The notes beneath the pieces are model-generated. The model was not told the origin of the DNA. It ran no database searches and saw only the letters and a program-made list of their open reading frames with translations. Positions 53,005-62,346 of a stretch of 64,000 bases of DNA are shown piece after piece (the stretch's first letter is position 1; every line of letters starts with the position of its first letter). This DNA comes from Verticiella alkaliphila. Lineage in GTDB: Bacteria > Pseudomonadota > Gammaproteobacteria > Burkholderiales > Burkholderiaceae_B. The stretch is taken from assembly GCF_018904615.1 (NCBI RefSeq), contig NZ_JADCNH010000013.1:1-64000 (forward strand), given 5' to 3'. The translations under genes and the position numbers were made by a program.

Positions 53005-53967
53005 ATGTCCAAACCGATTTGTGTCCGGCTGCCGAACTGGGTCGGCGATGCCTGCATGGCGCTGCCCGCGCTCTACCGCCTGCGCGAAGCCAGCTACCCG
53101 CTGATCCTCGTGGGGCGCCCCTGGGCGCGCGATCTGCTCGCCGCCCTGGAGCCTGCGCAGTTCATCGCCATCGAAGGCCCCCTGCGCGAGGACATCGCTC
53201 GTGTGCGCGGCGCGCTGGGCGGCGTGCGCCACGATGGCGTGTGCTTTCCCGATTCACTCTCGAGCGCCGCGCTCTTTCGGCTGGCGGGCGTCCGTACCGG
53301 CGGCTATCGCGACGATGGGCGCAGCCTGCTCTTGAAGTGGCCGGTGCGCAAGCCCGCCGGACAGGTCCACGCCGTCGAATCGTATTTCCATCTGGCCGAA
53401 GCCGTCCTCGCGGCCTGGGGCGTGAGCAGCACGGGTGGCCCAGGCCCTGACCTGCGCCTGCCCGTCACCAGCGGCCACGTCGATACCGCGCGCACCATGC
53501 TCACGCGCGCCGGGCTCATGGCATCGCGTTTCGTCCTGCTCTCGCCCACCGCCACGGGACTGCATCGCGGCCGGGTCAAGAGCTGGCCGCATTACGAGGC
53601 GCTCGCCCAGCACCTGCGTGCCCGGGGCCTCACGGTGGCAGTCTGCCCGCCGCCCAACGAAGTCGACGTCGCCCGCGCCAACGCACCCAGCGCCCAGATC
53701 CTGCCGTCGCTGCCCTTGGGCGCCTACGCCGCCCTCACCCGCGAAGCCGCCCTCGTCATCTGCAATGATTCGGGTACCTCTCATGTGGCCGCCGCAGCCG
53801 GCGCCCCTCAGTTGACGCTGTTCGGCGTGACCCAGCCATGGCGTACGCGGCCCTGGTCGCCCACCGCGCACTGGATCGGGGACGACACGGGATGGCCGGA
53901 CCTCGATACGGTCGTCAAGCGCGTGGACACCTTGCTCGACCGTGCCCCGGCGAGTGCGCTGGCCTGA
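53005..53967 (+). CDS. Glycosyltransferase family 9 (heptosyltransferase WaaF-like)
   Basis: A 320-residue GT9-type protein. Seen: ICVRLPNWVGDACMALPAL at the N-terminus (family start), and the donor-binding region ICNDSGTSHVAAAAGAPQLTLFG. These transfer heptose from ADP-heptose to the inner core of lipopolysaccharide; WaaC versus WaaF is not resolved by eye, though RLPNWVGD is WaaF-like. The start at 53005 fits the family; the open frame to 52837 overlaps msbA's start. It is divergent from msbA. Confidence 0.83.
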   Translation: MSKPICVRLPNWVGDACMALPALYRLREASYPLILVGRPWARDLLAALEPAQFIAIEGPLREDIARVRGALGGVRHDGVCFPDSLSSAALFRLAGVRTGGYRDDGRSLLLKWPVRKPAGQVHAVESYFHLAEAVLAAWGVSSTGGPGPDLRLPVTSGHVDTARTMLTRAGLMASRFVLLSPTATGLHRGRVKSWPHYEALAQHLRARGLTVAVCPPPNEVDVARANAPSAQILPSLPLGAYAALTREAALVICNDSGTSHVAAAAGAPQLTLFGVTQPWRTRPWSPTAHWIGDDTGWPDLDTVVKRVDTLLDRAPASALA

Positions 53968-54059
53968 GCCACCAGCGAGGTAACGTCCGGTAGCACCGCG
54001 CTCGCCGGGCCCGCCAATCGCGTCTGCCATCTCGTTTAACATCGAAGAACCTCCCTCGT

Positions 54060-54081
54060 GCGGGCCTGCGCCCGCCCTTTT
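54060..54081 (+). terminator. Terminator-like hairpin upstream of selO
   Basis: GCGGGC-ctgc-GCCCGC followed by ccttttc, 92 bases after the glycosyltransferase stop and 11 before the selO GTG. It probably ends the glycosyltransferase transcript, which would put selO's promoter close by or imply attenuation. Confidence 0.5.
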
Positions 54082-54092
54082 CGGCCCTGCCT

Positions 54093-55595
<1,503 letters not shown>

Positions 55596-55628
55596 CCCCA
55601 TTCACTGATCATCCTCGCAGGAGTCGAC

Positions 55629-56036
55629 ATGACTGAACCGACCAAGATCCGCAAGACCGACGCCGAGTGGCGCGCCCAGCTCTCGCCCGAGGAGTACTAC
55701 GTCACGCGCGAGAAAGGAACCGAACGTGCCTTCACCGGTCGATACTGGGACACGCGCGCCCGTGGCATCTATCGGTGCGTGGGCTGTGGCACGGAGCTCT
55801 TCGCCTCGGACACCAAGTTCGATGCGGGTTGCGGCTGGCCCAGCTACTTCGAACCCATCGACCCGGCACTGGTGCGCGAAGAAACCGACCGATCGCACGG
55901 CATGGTGCGTACCGAGGTGCTGTGCAATGTGTGCGACGCTCACCTCGGCCACGTGTTCCCGGACGGCCCGCCGCCCACCGGCCTGCGATATTGCATCAAT
56001 TCGCTCTCGTTGACGTTCGAGGAAATCGAGCCGTGA
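55629..56036 (+). CDS. msrB: Peptide methionine-(R)-S-oxide reductase MsrB
   Basis: A 135-residue MsrB that reduces methionine-R-sulfoxide in proteins. Seen: zinc-binding CVGCG and CNVC pairs, [18 protein letters not shown] and the catalytic Cys in RYCINSLSL. There is no signal peptide, so it is cytoplasmic. Downstream of selO by 33 bases; its TGA overlaps the yciB GTG. Confidence 0.95.
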   Translation: MTEPTKIRKTDAEWRAQLSPEEYYVTREKGTERAFTGRYWDTRARGIYRCVGCGTELFASDTKFDAGCGWPSYFEPIDPALVREETDRSHGMVRTEVLCNVCDAHLGHVFPDGPPPTGLRYCINSLSLTFEEIEP

Positions 56037-56590
56037 AAAAGCTGTTGTTCGATCTGTTCCCGCTGGTCCTGTTCTTTGTGGCGTACCGGCTGGCAGACAT
56101 CTACGTCGCCACCGGCGTCGCCATGGCAGCCGGCGTCCTGCAGATCGCCTGGTTGAAGGCCATGCGCCGGCGCATCGAGCCGATGCACTGGGTGAACCTG
56201 GCCATCATCGTCGTCTTCGGGGGCGCCACGCTTTTCCTGCAGAACGATGCCTTCATCAAGTGGAAGCCCACGGTGCTCTACTGGCTCTTCGGTGGCGTGA
56301 TCATCGGCGCGCAGGTCTTCTTCAAGCGCAACGTGCTGCGCAGCATGATGGGTTCGCAGATCACCCTGCCCGAGCCCGCCTGGACGCGCATGGCGTGGTC
56401 GTGGGCGGGCTTCTTTCTCGTGGCCGGCGCGTTGAACCTCTTCGTGGCTTTCAGCGGCTGGTTCACCGAATCCGAATGGGTCACGTTCAAGGTCTTCGGC
56501 CTCTTCGGCCTGTTGCTGGTGTTCGTGGTGCTGCAGTCGCTCTTTCTCGCGCGCCACATGAAGGACGAGGCGGCCGATGACCAACCCTGA
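56033..56590 (+). CDS. yciB: Septation protein A family (YciB/IspZ)
   Basis: A 185-residue inner-membrane protein with about five hydrophobic helices. Seen: [20 protein letters not shown] and [11 protein letters not shown] with family-typical NDAFIKWKP; ends [13 protein letters not shown]. Family members affect septation and envelope integrity. GTG start overlaps msrB. Its stop overlaps bolA by 14 bases. Confidence 0.92.
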   Translation: MKKLLFDLFPLVLFFVAYRLADIYVATGVAMAAGVLQIAWLKAMRRRIEPMHWVNLAIIVVFGGATLFLQNDAFIKWKPTVLYWLFGGVIIGAQVFFKRNVLRSMMGSQITLPEPAWTRMAWSWAGFFLVAGALNLFVAFSGWFTESEWVTFKVFGLFGLLLVFVVLQSLFLARHMKDEAADDQP

Positions 56591-56876
56591 TCGCGCCGCG
56601 CTCATCGAGTCCCGCCTGGCCGCGCTCTCGCCGGCCTCGCTGCGCATCGAGGACGAGTCCCACCTGCACGCCGGGCACGAAGGTGCGCGCGGTGGCGCGG
56701 GCCACTATCGCGTGCACATTTGCGCCGAGTGCTTCCGCGGGCAGTCCCCGGTGGCCCGACACCGGCTGGTGTATGATCGGCTCGCCGATCTCATCCCCCA
56801 TGAAATCCATGCGCTGGCGATTCACGCCAGCCTGCCGGAATCCCCTAGCAAGCAACAGGAGTCACCTGATCTATGA
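56577..56876 (+). CDS. bolA: BolA family protein
   Basis: A 99-residue BolA-type protein with the helix-turn-helix-like class II KH fold. Seen: RIEDESHLHAGHEGARGG with the metal-coordinating histidine region, HYRVHICAECFRGQSPVARH and LIPHEIHALAIHA. Partner monothiol glutaredoxin genes are not seen here. It overlaps yciB by 14 bases and the parvulin gene by an ATGA. Confidence 0.9.
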   Translation: MTNPDRAALIESRLAALSPASLRIEDESHLHAGHEGARGGAGHYRVHICAECFRGQSPVARHRLVYDRLADLIPHEIHALAIHASLPESPSKQQESPDL

Positions 56877-57643
56877 AACGCATCATGACGTTCATGGCGG
56901 CCTGCGCCATCGCGGCCCCGGCCTTCGCGCAGAACGCGGCCGTGGTCAACGGCCAGGCCATCCCCGACGCCCAGGTCGAAGAGTTCGTCAAGATGATGAC
57001 CCAGCAGGGCGCGCAGGATTCGCCCAAGCTGCGTGAACAGGTGCGCGAAGAACTGATCAACCGCATCGTCATGGTCCAGGCTGCAGAAAAGGCCGACATC
57101 GCGAAGAACCCCGAAGTCCAGACCGAGCTCGAACTGGCCCGCCAGAGCGTGCTGATTCGCGGCCTCTTCAACGACTTCCTCGCCAAGCATCCGGTCACCG
57201 ATGCGCAGTTGAAGGCCGAGTACGACAAGATCAAGGACTCCAATCAGCAAGAGGAGTACAAGGCGGCCCACATCCTCGTGAAGGAAGAGAAGGAAGCCCA
57301 GGACATCATCGCCCGCCTGAAGAAGGGCGAGAACTTCGCGGCGATCGCGAAGGAGAAGTCGCAGGATCCGGGTTCCGGCGCCAACGGCGGCGACCTGGGC
57401 TGGGCGAGCGCCGACAGCTACGTGCAGCCCTTCGGCGAAGCGCTCGCCAAACTGAAGAAGGGTGAGACCACGCAAGCCCCGGTGCAGTCGTCCTTCGGCT
57501 GGCACGTGATCCGTCTGGACGACACGCGCACGGCGGAATTCCCGCCGCTGGAGCAGGTCAAGCCTCAGCTCGAGGAAATGCTGCGTCAACAGGCCCTGGC
57601 CAAGTACCAGGAAGACCTGCGCAAGGCCGCCAAGGTCCAGTAA
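56873..57643 (+). CDS. Periplasmic parvulin-type peptidyl-prolyl isomerase
   Basis: A 256-residue protein with a signal peptide (MKRIMTFMAACAIAAPAFAQ), a SurA-N-like helical region and a C-terminal PpiC-type rotamase domain (AAHILVKEEKEAQDIIARL, GGDLGWASADSYVQPF, SFGWHVIRLDD). It assists folding of exported proteins. It ends the msrB-yciB-bolA run; a stem-loop follows. Confidence 0.92.
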   Translation: MKRIMTFMAACAIAAPAFAQNAAVVNGQAIPDAQVEEFVKMMTQQGAQDSPKLREQVREELINRIVMVQAAEKADIAKNPEVQTELELARQSVLIRGLFNDFLAKHPVTDAQLKAEYDKIKDSNQQEEYKAAHILVKEEKEAQDIIARLKKGENFAAIAKEKSQDPGSGANGGDLGWASADSYVQPFGEALAKLKKGETTQAPVQSSFGWHVIRLDDTRTAEFPPLEQVKPQLEEMLRQQALAKYQEDLRKAAKVQ

Positions 57644-57676
57644 GCCCCGCCGGGCGCCTCACGCGCGCCCTGCCCC

Positions 57677-57711
57677 GACGCCCGCGTTCCAGCTTGTCTG
57701 GCGCGGGCGTC
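57677..57711 (+). terminator. Hairpin after the parvulin gene
   Basis: GACGCCCGCG-ttccagcttgtctgg-CGCGGGCGTC is a perfect 10-bp stem 34 bases after the stop. No T-run; terminator-like. Confidence 0.5.
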
Positions 57712-57778
57712 GTGACGTCTGGCCGACCGTGGTACGTGACGCGGCTTGGCACCGCACGGGTTTCCCCGGAGTGCTAGG

Positions 57779-57789
57779 TTGTCTGACCA
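57779..57789. promoter_or_regulatory. GntR/FadR-type operator candidate of the TRAP operon
   Basis: TTGTCTGACCA fits the TnGTnnnACnA half-palindrome bound by FadR-type GntR regulators, with one mismatch from perfect symmetry. It lies 59 bases before dctQ in a gap with no other gene. A regulator gene is not adjacent. Confidence 0.45.
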
Positions 57790-57847
57790 CTGGTAGCATC
57801 TGGCGGCTTCACGTTTCGTCACATGCGCGGTCATACGCGCGGCCTTC

Positions 57848-58378
57848 ATGCAGCAGCCTCCCGCGTCACCCCTGCCCGGCACCCAGGCGCCGGACGTCCC
57901 CACCCTGATCGCCCAGGATGTAGAACCCCGCGTCCGGGTCCCGCTCGCCATGGAAGACTGGCTGTCGGCCATCCTGCTCGCAGTGCTGGCGGTGCTCACC
58001 ATGGCCAACGTGCTGGTGCGTTACTTCTCCAACCAGTCGTTTGCCTGGACGGAGGAGATCTCCATCGTCCTCATGATCGTGATGACGCTGGCCGCAGCCA
58101 GCGCTGCGGTAGCGCGCAATCGCCACATTCGCATCGAGTTGCTGTCGGACCGGGGGACACCTGAACGCCGCCGCCGCTTCACGCGCTTTGCGGCAGGCTG
58201 CACCGCGTTGCTCTTCTGGCTGCTCGCCGTGCTGAGTGCACGGCTCACCTGGGACCAGTACGTCTACGGCGACACTTCGCCCGCGATCGGCGTGCCCGAG
58301 TGGTGGTATTCCATCTGGATGCCTGTCTTCATGCTGGCCATCGCACTGCGTGCCGTCGGCGTCTGGCGGCGCGCATGA
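57848..58378 (+). CDS. dctQ: TRAP transporter small permease (DctQ)
   Basis: A 176-residue membrane protein with about four hydrophobic helices and the DctQ block (FSNQSFAWTEEISIVLMIVM). N-terminal tail about 34 residues, cytoplasmic. It overlaps the large permease gene by an ATGA. Subunit of a sodium-driven organic-acid uptake system. Confidence 0.9.
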   Translation: MQQPPASPLPGTQAPDVPTLIAQDVEPRVRVPLAMEDWLSAILLAVLAVLTMANVLVRYFSNQSFAWTEEISIVLMIVMTLAAASAAVARNRHIRIELLSDRGTPERRRRFTRFAAGCTALLFWLLAVLSARLTWDQYVYGDTSPAIGVPEWWYSIWMPVFMLAIALRAVGVWRRA

Positions 58379-59676
58379 TCGCCACGCTGCTCTTCGTGCT
58401 TTTCATCGGCCTCATGCTGGCCGGTGTCCCGGTGGGCGTGGCCCTCGCTGGCGCGGGTGCGATCGCGATCGCGCTGGCCAACTTCGATGTGCAATGGTGG
58501 GGCCTGCTCGCCGTGCCCCAGAACATCTACGCGAGCCTGGCCAAGTATCCCCTGCTCGCCATTCCGATGTTCGTGCTGGTCGGCTCGATCTTCGATCGCT
58601 CCGGCGTGGCCCAGCGCCTCGTCACCTTCGCCATTGCCATCGTGGGCCGCGGGCCCGGCATGCTTGCGTTGGTGACGATCACGGTAGCCATCCTCCTGGG
58701 CGGCATCTCCGGATCGGGACCGGCCACGGCGGCCGCGGTAGGCGGGGTCATGATCGCGGCCATGCGCCGCGCCGGCTACCCGCCACCCTTCGCCGCCAGT
58801 GTCGTGGCGGCGGGCGCTGCCACCGACATCCTGATCCCGCCCTCGGTGGCCTTCATCATCTACTCGATCCTGGTGCCCCAGGCGACCGTCCCGGCACTCT
58901 TCGCCGCGGGCATGTTCCCGGGCTTGCTGGCGGGCGTCGCACTCGCCATCCCGGCCGTGTGGCTGGCCCGCCGGCATGGCATGGGCGCCGCGGAACGTGA
59001 ACTTCCCCGCCCGCCCTTCTGGCGCAGCCTGGGCGCGGCTTCCTGGGGCCTGGCCGCCCCCGTGCTCATCCTGGGCGGCATGCGGCTGGGCTGGTTCACG
59101 CCCACCGAGGCCGCCGTCGTTGCCGTGTTCTACGGGCTCTTCGTCGGCATGGTGGTGCATCGCACGATCGGATTGCGCGATCTCTTCACGATCTTTCGCG
59201 AAGCTGCCGAGCTCTCCGCCGTCATCCTCATCGTCGTGTCGCTGGCGGGTGTCTTCGCCTGGTCGCTGTCGACCCTCAGCATCATCGATCCCATCACGCA
59301 GGCGATCGGCAACTCCGGGCTGAGCGAATGGGCGGTGCTCAGCCTCATCGTGATCATGCTGATGATCCTCGGGATGTTTCTCGACGGCATCTCGCTCTTT
59401 CTCATCTTCGTACCGCTGCTGCTGCCGATCGCCATGCTCTTTGACTGGGATCTGGTGTGGTTCGGCGTGATCCTCACGCTGATGGTGGCGGTCGGGCAGT
59501 TCACCCCGCCGCTGGCCGTCAACCTGATGGTGGCGTGCCGCATCGCGCGCGTGCCGATGGAGCGCACCGTCCCCTGGGTGCTGTGGCTGGTGGCCGCGAT
59601 GATGCTGGCGCTGGTGCTGGTGGTGATCTGGCCGCAGATCGCACTCTGGCTGCCGCAGCGCCTGGGCTATTCATGA
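58375..59676 (+). CDS. dctM: TRAP transporter large permease (DctM)
   Basis: A 433-residue protein with about 11-12 helices. Seen: GLMLAGVPVGVALAGAG, the family motif GGISGSGPATAAAVGG, GYPPPFAASVVAAGAATDIL, and PPSVAFIIYSILVP. It forms the channel with DctQ. It starts in an ATGA overlap with dctQ; dctP follows by 31 bases. Confidence 0.94.
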   Translation: MIATLLFVLFIGLMLAGVPVGVALAGAGAIAIALANFDVQWWGLLAVPQNIYASLAKYPLLAIPMFVLVGSIFDRSGVAQRLVTFAIAIVGRGPGMLALVTITVAILLGGISGSGPATAAAVGGVMIAAMRRAGYPPPFAASVVAAGAATDILIPPSVAFIIYSILVPQATVPALFAAGMFPGLLAGVALAIPAVWLARRHGMGAAERELPRPPFWRSLGAASWGLAAPVLILGGMRLGWFTPTEAAVVAVFYGLFVGMVVHRTIGLRDLFTIFREAAELSAVILIVVSLAGVFAWSLSTLSIIDPITQAIGNSGLSEWAVLSLIVIMLMILGMFLDGISLFLIFVPLLLPIAMLFDWDLVWFGVILTLMVAVGQFTPPLAVNLMVACRIARVPMERTVPWVLWLVAAMMLALVLVVIWPQIALWLPQRLGYS

Positions 59677-59707
59677 TTCATTCCAACCGAGGCAGGAGAC
59701 ACCCCTC

Positions 59708-60742
59708 ATGAAGCTGTTGCGATCGTTCTGTGCCGGCCTGCTGGCCATCTCGGCCGCCGCGCTGGCCCCCCAGGCCTTGGCGGCGCCCGCCTACAAGTCC
59801 GAATACAAGCTCTCCATCGTGGTGGGCACGAGCTTTCCCTGGGGTCAAGGCGCCACGATCTGGTCGGACCTCGTGCGCGAGCGCACCGCCGGTCGCATCA
59901 ACATCAAGATCTATCCCGGCACCTCGCTCGTGCAGGGCGACCAGACCCGCGAATTCACGGCCATCCGCCAGGGCGTGATCGACATGGCCGTGGGCTCGAC
60001 GATCAACTGGTCGCCGCAGGTGCGCGCGCTCAACCTCTTTTCCATGCCCTTCCTGATGCCGGATTACGCGGCGGTGGACGCCCTCACGCAGGGCGAGGTC
60101 GGCAAGCAGATCTTCGGGCTCATCGAGAAGGCCGGCGTGGTACCGCTTGCCTGGGGCGAGAACGGCTACCGCCAGCTCAGCAACGCCAAGCACGAGATCC
60201 GCAAGCCTGAGGACCTGAAGGGCTTGAAGCTGCGCGTGGTGGGCTCGCCCCTCTACATCGACACGTTCACCGCCCTGGGTGCAAACCCCACGCAGATGAG
60301 CTGGGCCGACGCGCAACCGGCGCTGGCAAGCGGTGCCGTCGACGGCCAGGAGAATCCAGTCTCGATCTACAACGGCTCCAAGCTCTACAGCGTTGGCCAG
60401 AAGTACCTGACGCTCTGGAACTACGTGAACGATCCGCTCGTCTTCGTCGTCAACCGCGACGTGTGGAACAGCTGGACGCCGGAAGACCAAGCCATCGTCC
60501 GCCAAGCCGCCATCGACGCGGGCCAGCAGGAGATCGCGATCGCTCGTAAGGGCATGAGCGGCGCCGACCGCTCGCTGCTCGAGGGCATCCAGGCCAACGG
60601 CGTCACGATCACCGAGCTCACGCCCGCCGAGCACGACGCCTTCGTGGCTGCGACCAAGTCCGTCTACGACAAGTGGAAGAAGCAGATCGGCGAATCGCTC
60701 GTGGACGAAGCGGAAAAAGCCATCGCTGCACGCAAGCGATGA
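59708..60742 (+). CDS. dctP: TRAP transporter substrate-binding protein (DctP)
   Basis: A 344-residue periplasmic binding protein with a signal peptide (MKLLRSFCAGLLAISAAALA, cleavage near ALAA-P) and DctP-family blocks: RIKIKIYPGTSLVQGDQ-like start, RKPEDLKGLKLRVVGSPLY and a carboxylate-binding arginine (KLRV). Arg and Asn/Trp residues that bind acidic ligands fit C4-dicarboxylates or other organic acids; the ligand is not predicted. The order Q-M-P is common. A hairpin follows. Confidence 0.93.
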   Translation: MKLLRSFCAGLLAISAAALAPQALAAPAYKSEYKLSIVVGTSFPWGQGATIWSDLVRERTAGRINIKIYPGTSLVQGDQTREFTAIRQGVIDMAVGSTINWSPQVRALNLFSMPFLMPDYAAVDALTQGEVGKQIFGLIEKAGVVPLAWGENGYRQLSNAKHEIRKPEDLKGLKLRVVGSPLYIDTFTALGANPTQMSWADAQPALASGAVDGQENPVSIYNGSKLYSVGQKYLTLWNYVNDPLVFVVNRDVWNSWTPEDQAIVRQAAIDAGQQEIAIARKGMSGADRSLLEGIQANGVTITELTPAEHDAFVAATKSVYDKWKKQIGESLVDEAEKAIAARKR

Positions 60743-60752
60743 TCGCAGCGGT

Positions 60753-60778
60753 CACCGGATTCTGTTTAGAATCCGGTG
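60753..60778 (+). terminator. Strong hairpin after dctP
   Basis: CACCGGATTCT-gttt-AGAATCCGGTG is a perfect 11-bp stem with a tetraloop, 10 bases after the dctP stop. No T-run, but likely ends or protects the transcript. Confidence 0.65.
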
Positions 60779-60832
60779 TCGCTTCACGGCTATCCCTGGC
60801 CGTGGCGGACGCCTCGCCAGCTAGGGTCTTGG

Positions 60833-62346
60833 ATGTTGCGCACCACCGCATGGGTTCTGTCGCTCGCGCTCGCCGGCATGGTTGCCGGCGCCGCGGCCGG
60901 GGCCTGGCTCGTTGAACGCCAGCGCGGTCAGGATACCCGCGAGCAGGGGCGGCAATACACGGTGCGCGCCGATGCCTACAGCGCCGAAGCACTGTCCGTG
61001 CTCACCCGGGTGGACACGAGCCCCTTCATCCCCTGCTCAGCGCCCGACATCGCGCACCAGCGCACGCTGGTCCTGAGCTCTGCGGTCCTGAAGAATGCGG
61101 GACGCATCTCGCCGGACCGCCATCAGATGTGCGATGCCTGGAACGGCGTCATCGATCCTCCCACGCCACTGCCACCGCCGGATTACGCCACCCAGCGGGG
61201 ACGGCGCGTCGTTACCGATGCGCCCCTCGCCGAAGGGGCCGATGCGCGCATCATCATGATCGAACAAGGCTCCGCCAACGTCTCGCTGGCGCGCGGCACC
61301 TACGCGAATCTGGTGCCACCCAGCTTCGACTACGTGGTGGTTGCCTACGATGGCGCCACCCGTGTCGAGTTCCTCCGCGTCGCCCCGCGCTACCGCTCGA
61401 GACGCTGCCCATGACGAACGGGGCCGTGGTGGAGCAAGCGGGCCGTCGCTACGAGACGGTATGCACCCTGTCCGGGTGCCTGTTCATCACCGTGCGCCGT
61501 CCGGCGCCGCTCTATACCTCGCCCCTCTTCCTGGGCCTGCTCGCCGCCGGCGCGCTGGTGGGGCTGGGCCTGGGCCTCATCGTCGACGGTGCGGTAGCGC
61601 GCCTGCGCGCCCCGGGCCGTCAGTTGCGCAAGGCCCTCACGGCGGGCGATCTCGAGGTCGTCTACCAGCCCATCGTGCGGATCGCGGATCGGCAGCGCGT
61701 GGGCGCCGAGGCGCTCTTGCGCTGGCGCGATGCCCAGGGCCGCACGATCAGCCCAGAGGTGTTCGTGCCGATCGCCGAGCAGGATGGCTTCGTGAGCGAG
61801 CTCACCCGGTTCGTCGTCCGGCGCGTACTGGACGACCTCGCGACAGCGCTCGTGGAGAACATCGGTTTCAAGGTGAGCGTCAACATCTCCGCGTCGGATC
61901 TGCTGGACACCGGCTTCGCACGCTTCGTCGCGCGTGAGCTCCAGCGGCGTGGCCTGAATCCCGCGTGCCTCGGCTTCGAGATCACCGAGCGCTCAACAGC
62001 CGCGCGCGCGGCCATGGCCCAGGGCATCCAGCGTCTGCGCCAGGCGGGTCACGGCGTCTTTATCGATGACTTCGGTGTGGATTACTCCAGCCTGTCGTAT
62101 CTGTCGCAGTTGCAGGTCGATGGCATCAAGCTGGACCGCAGCTTCATCACCGCGCTGGGCGATGATCACACCGCCAACATCGTGCCGCAGATCGTGCAGA
62201 TGGGTCAGGTGCTGGGCGTGGCGCTGGTGGCCGAAGGCGTGGAGACGGACGGTCAGGCCGCCTACCTGGCCAGCCTGGATCCCAACCTGCTCGGACAGGG
62301 GTGGCTTTTTTCGCGACCCCTGCCCGCTGATCAGCTGTTCAGCTGA
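60833..62346 (+). pseudogene. CSS-motif/EAL c-di-GMP phosphodiesterase gene with a one-base frameshift
   Basis: The first part (from ATG 60833) has a membrane segment (TTAWVLSLALAGMVAGAAAG) and a periplasmic CSS-motif domain (FIPCSAPDIAHQR...), ending at a stop near 61414. The next frame carries the rest: second membrane segment (FLGLLAAGALVGLGLGLIVD) and an EAL domain with EALLRW, NISASDLLD, DDFGVDYSS and KLDRSFI, to 62346. The frames join if one base is added near 61385-61395 (a CCCC run). All EAL catalytic residues seem present, so the ancestral protein was probably an active, redox-sensed c-di-GMP hydrolase. Loss is either real or a base-calling error. Its stop abuts the purL stop. Confidence 0.82.
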
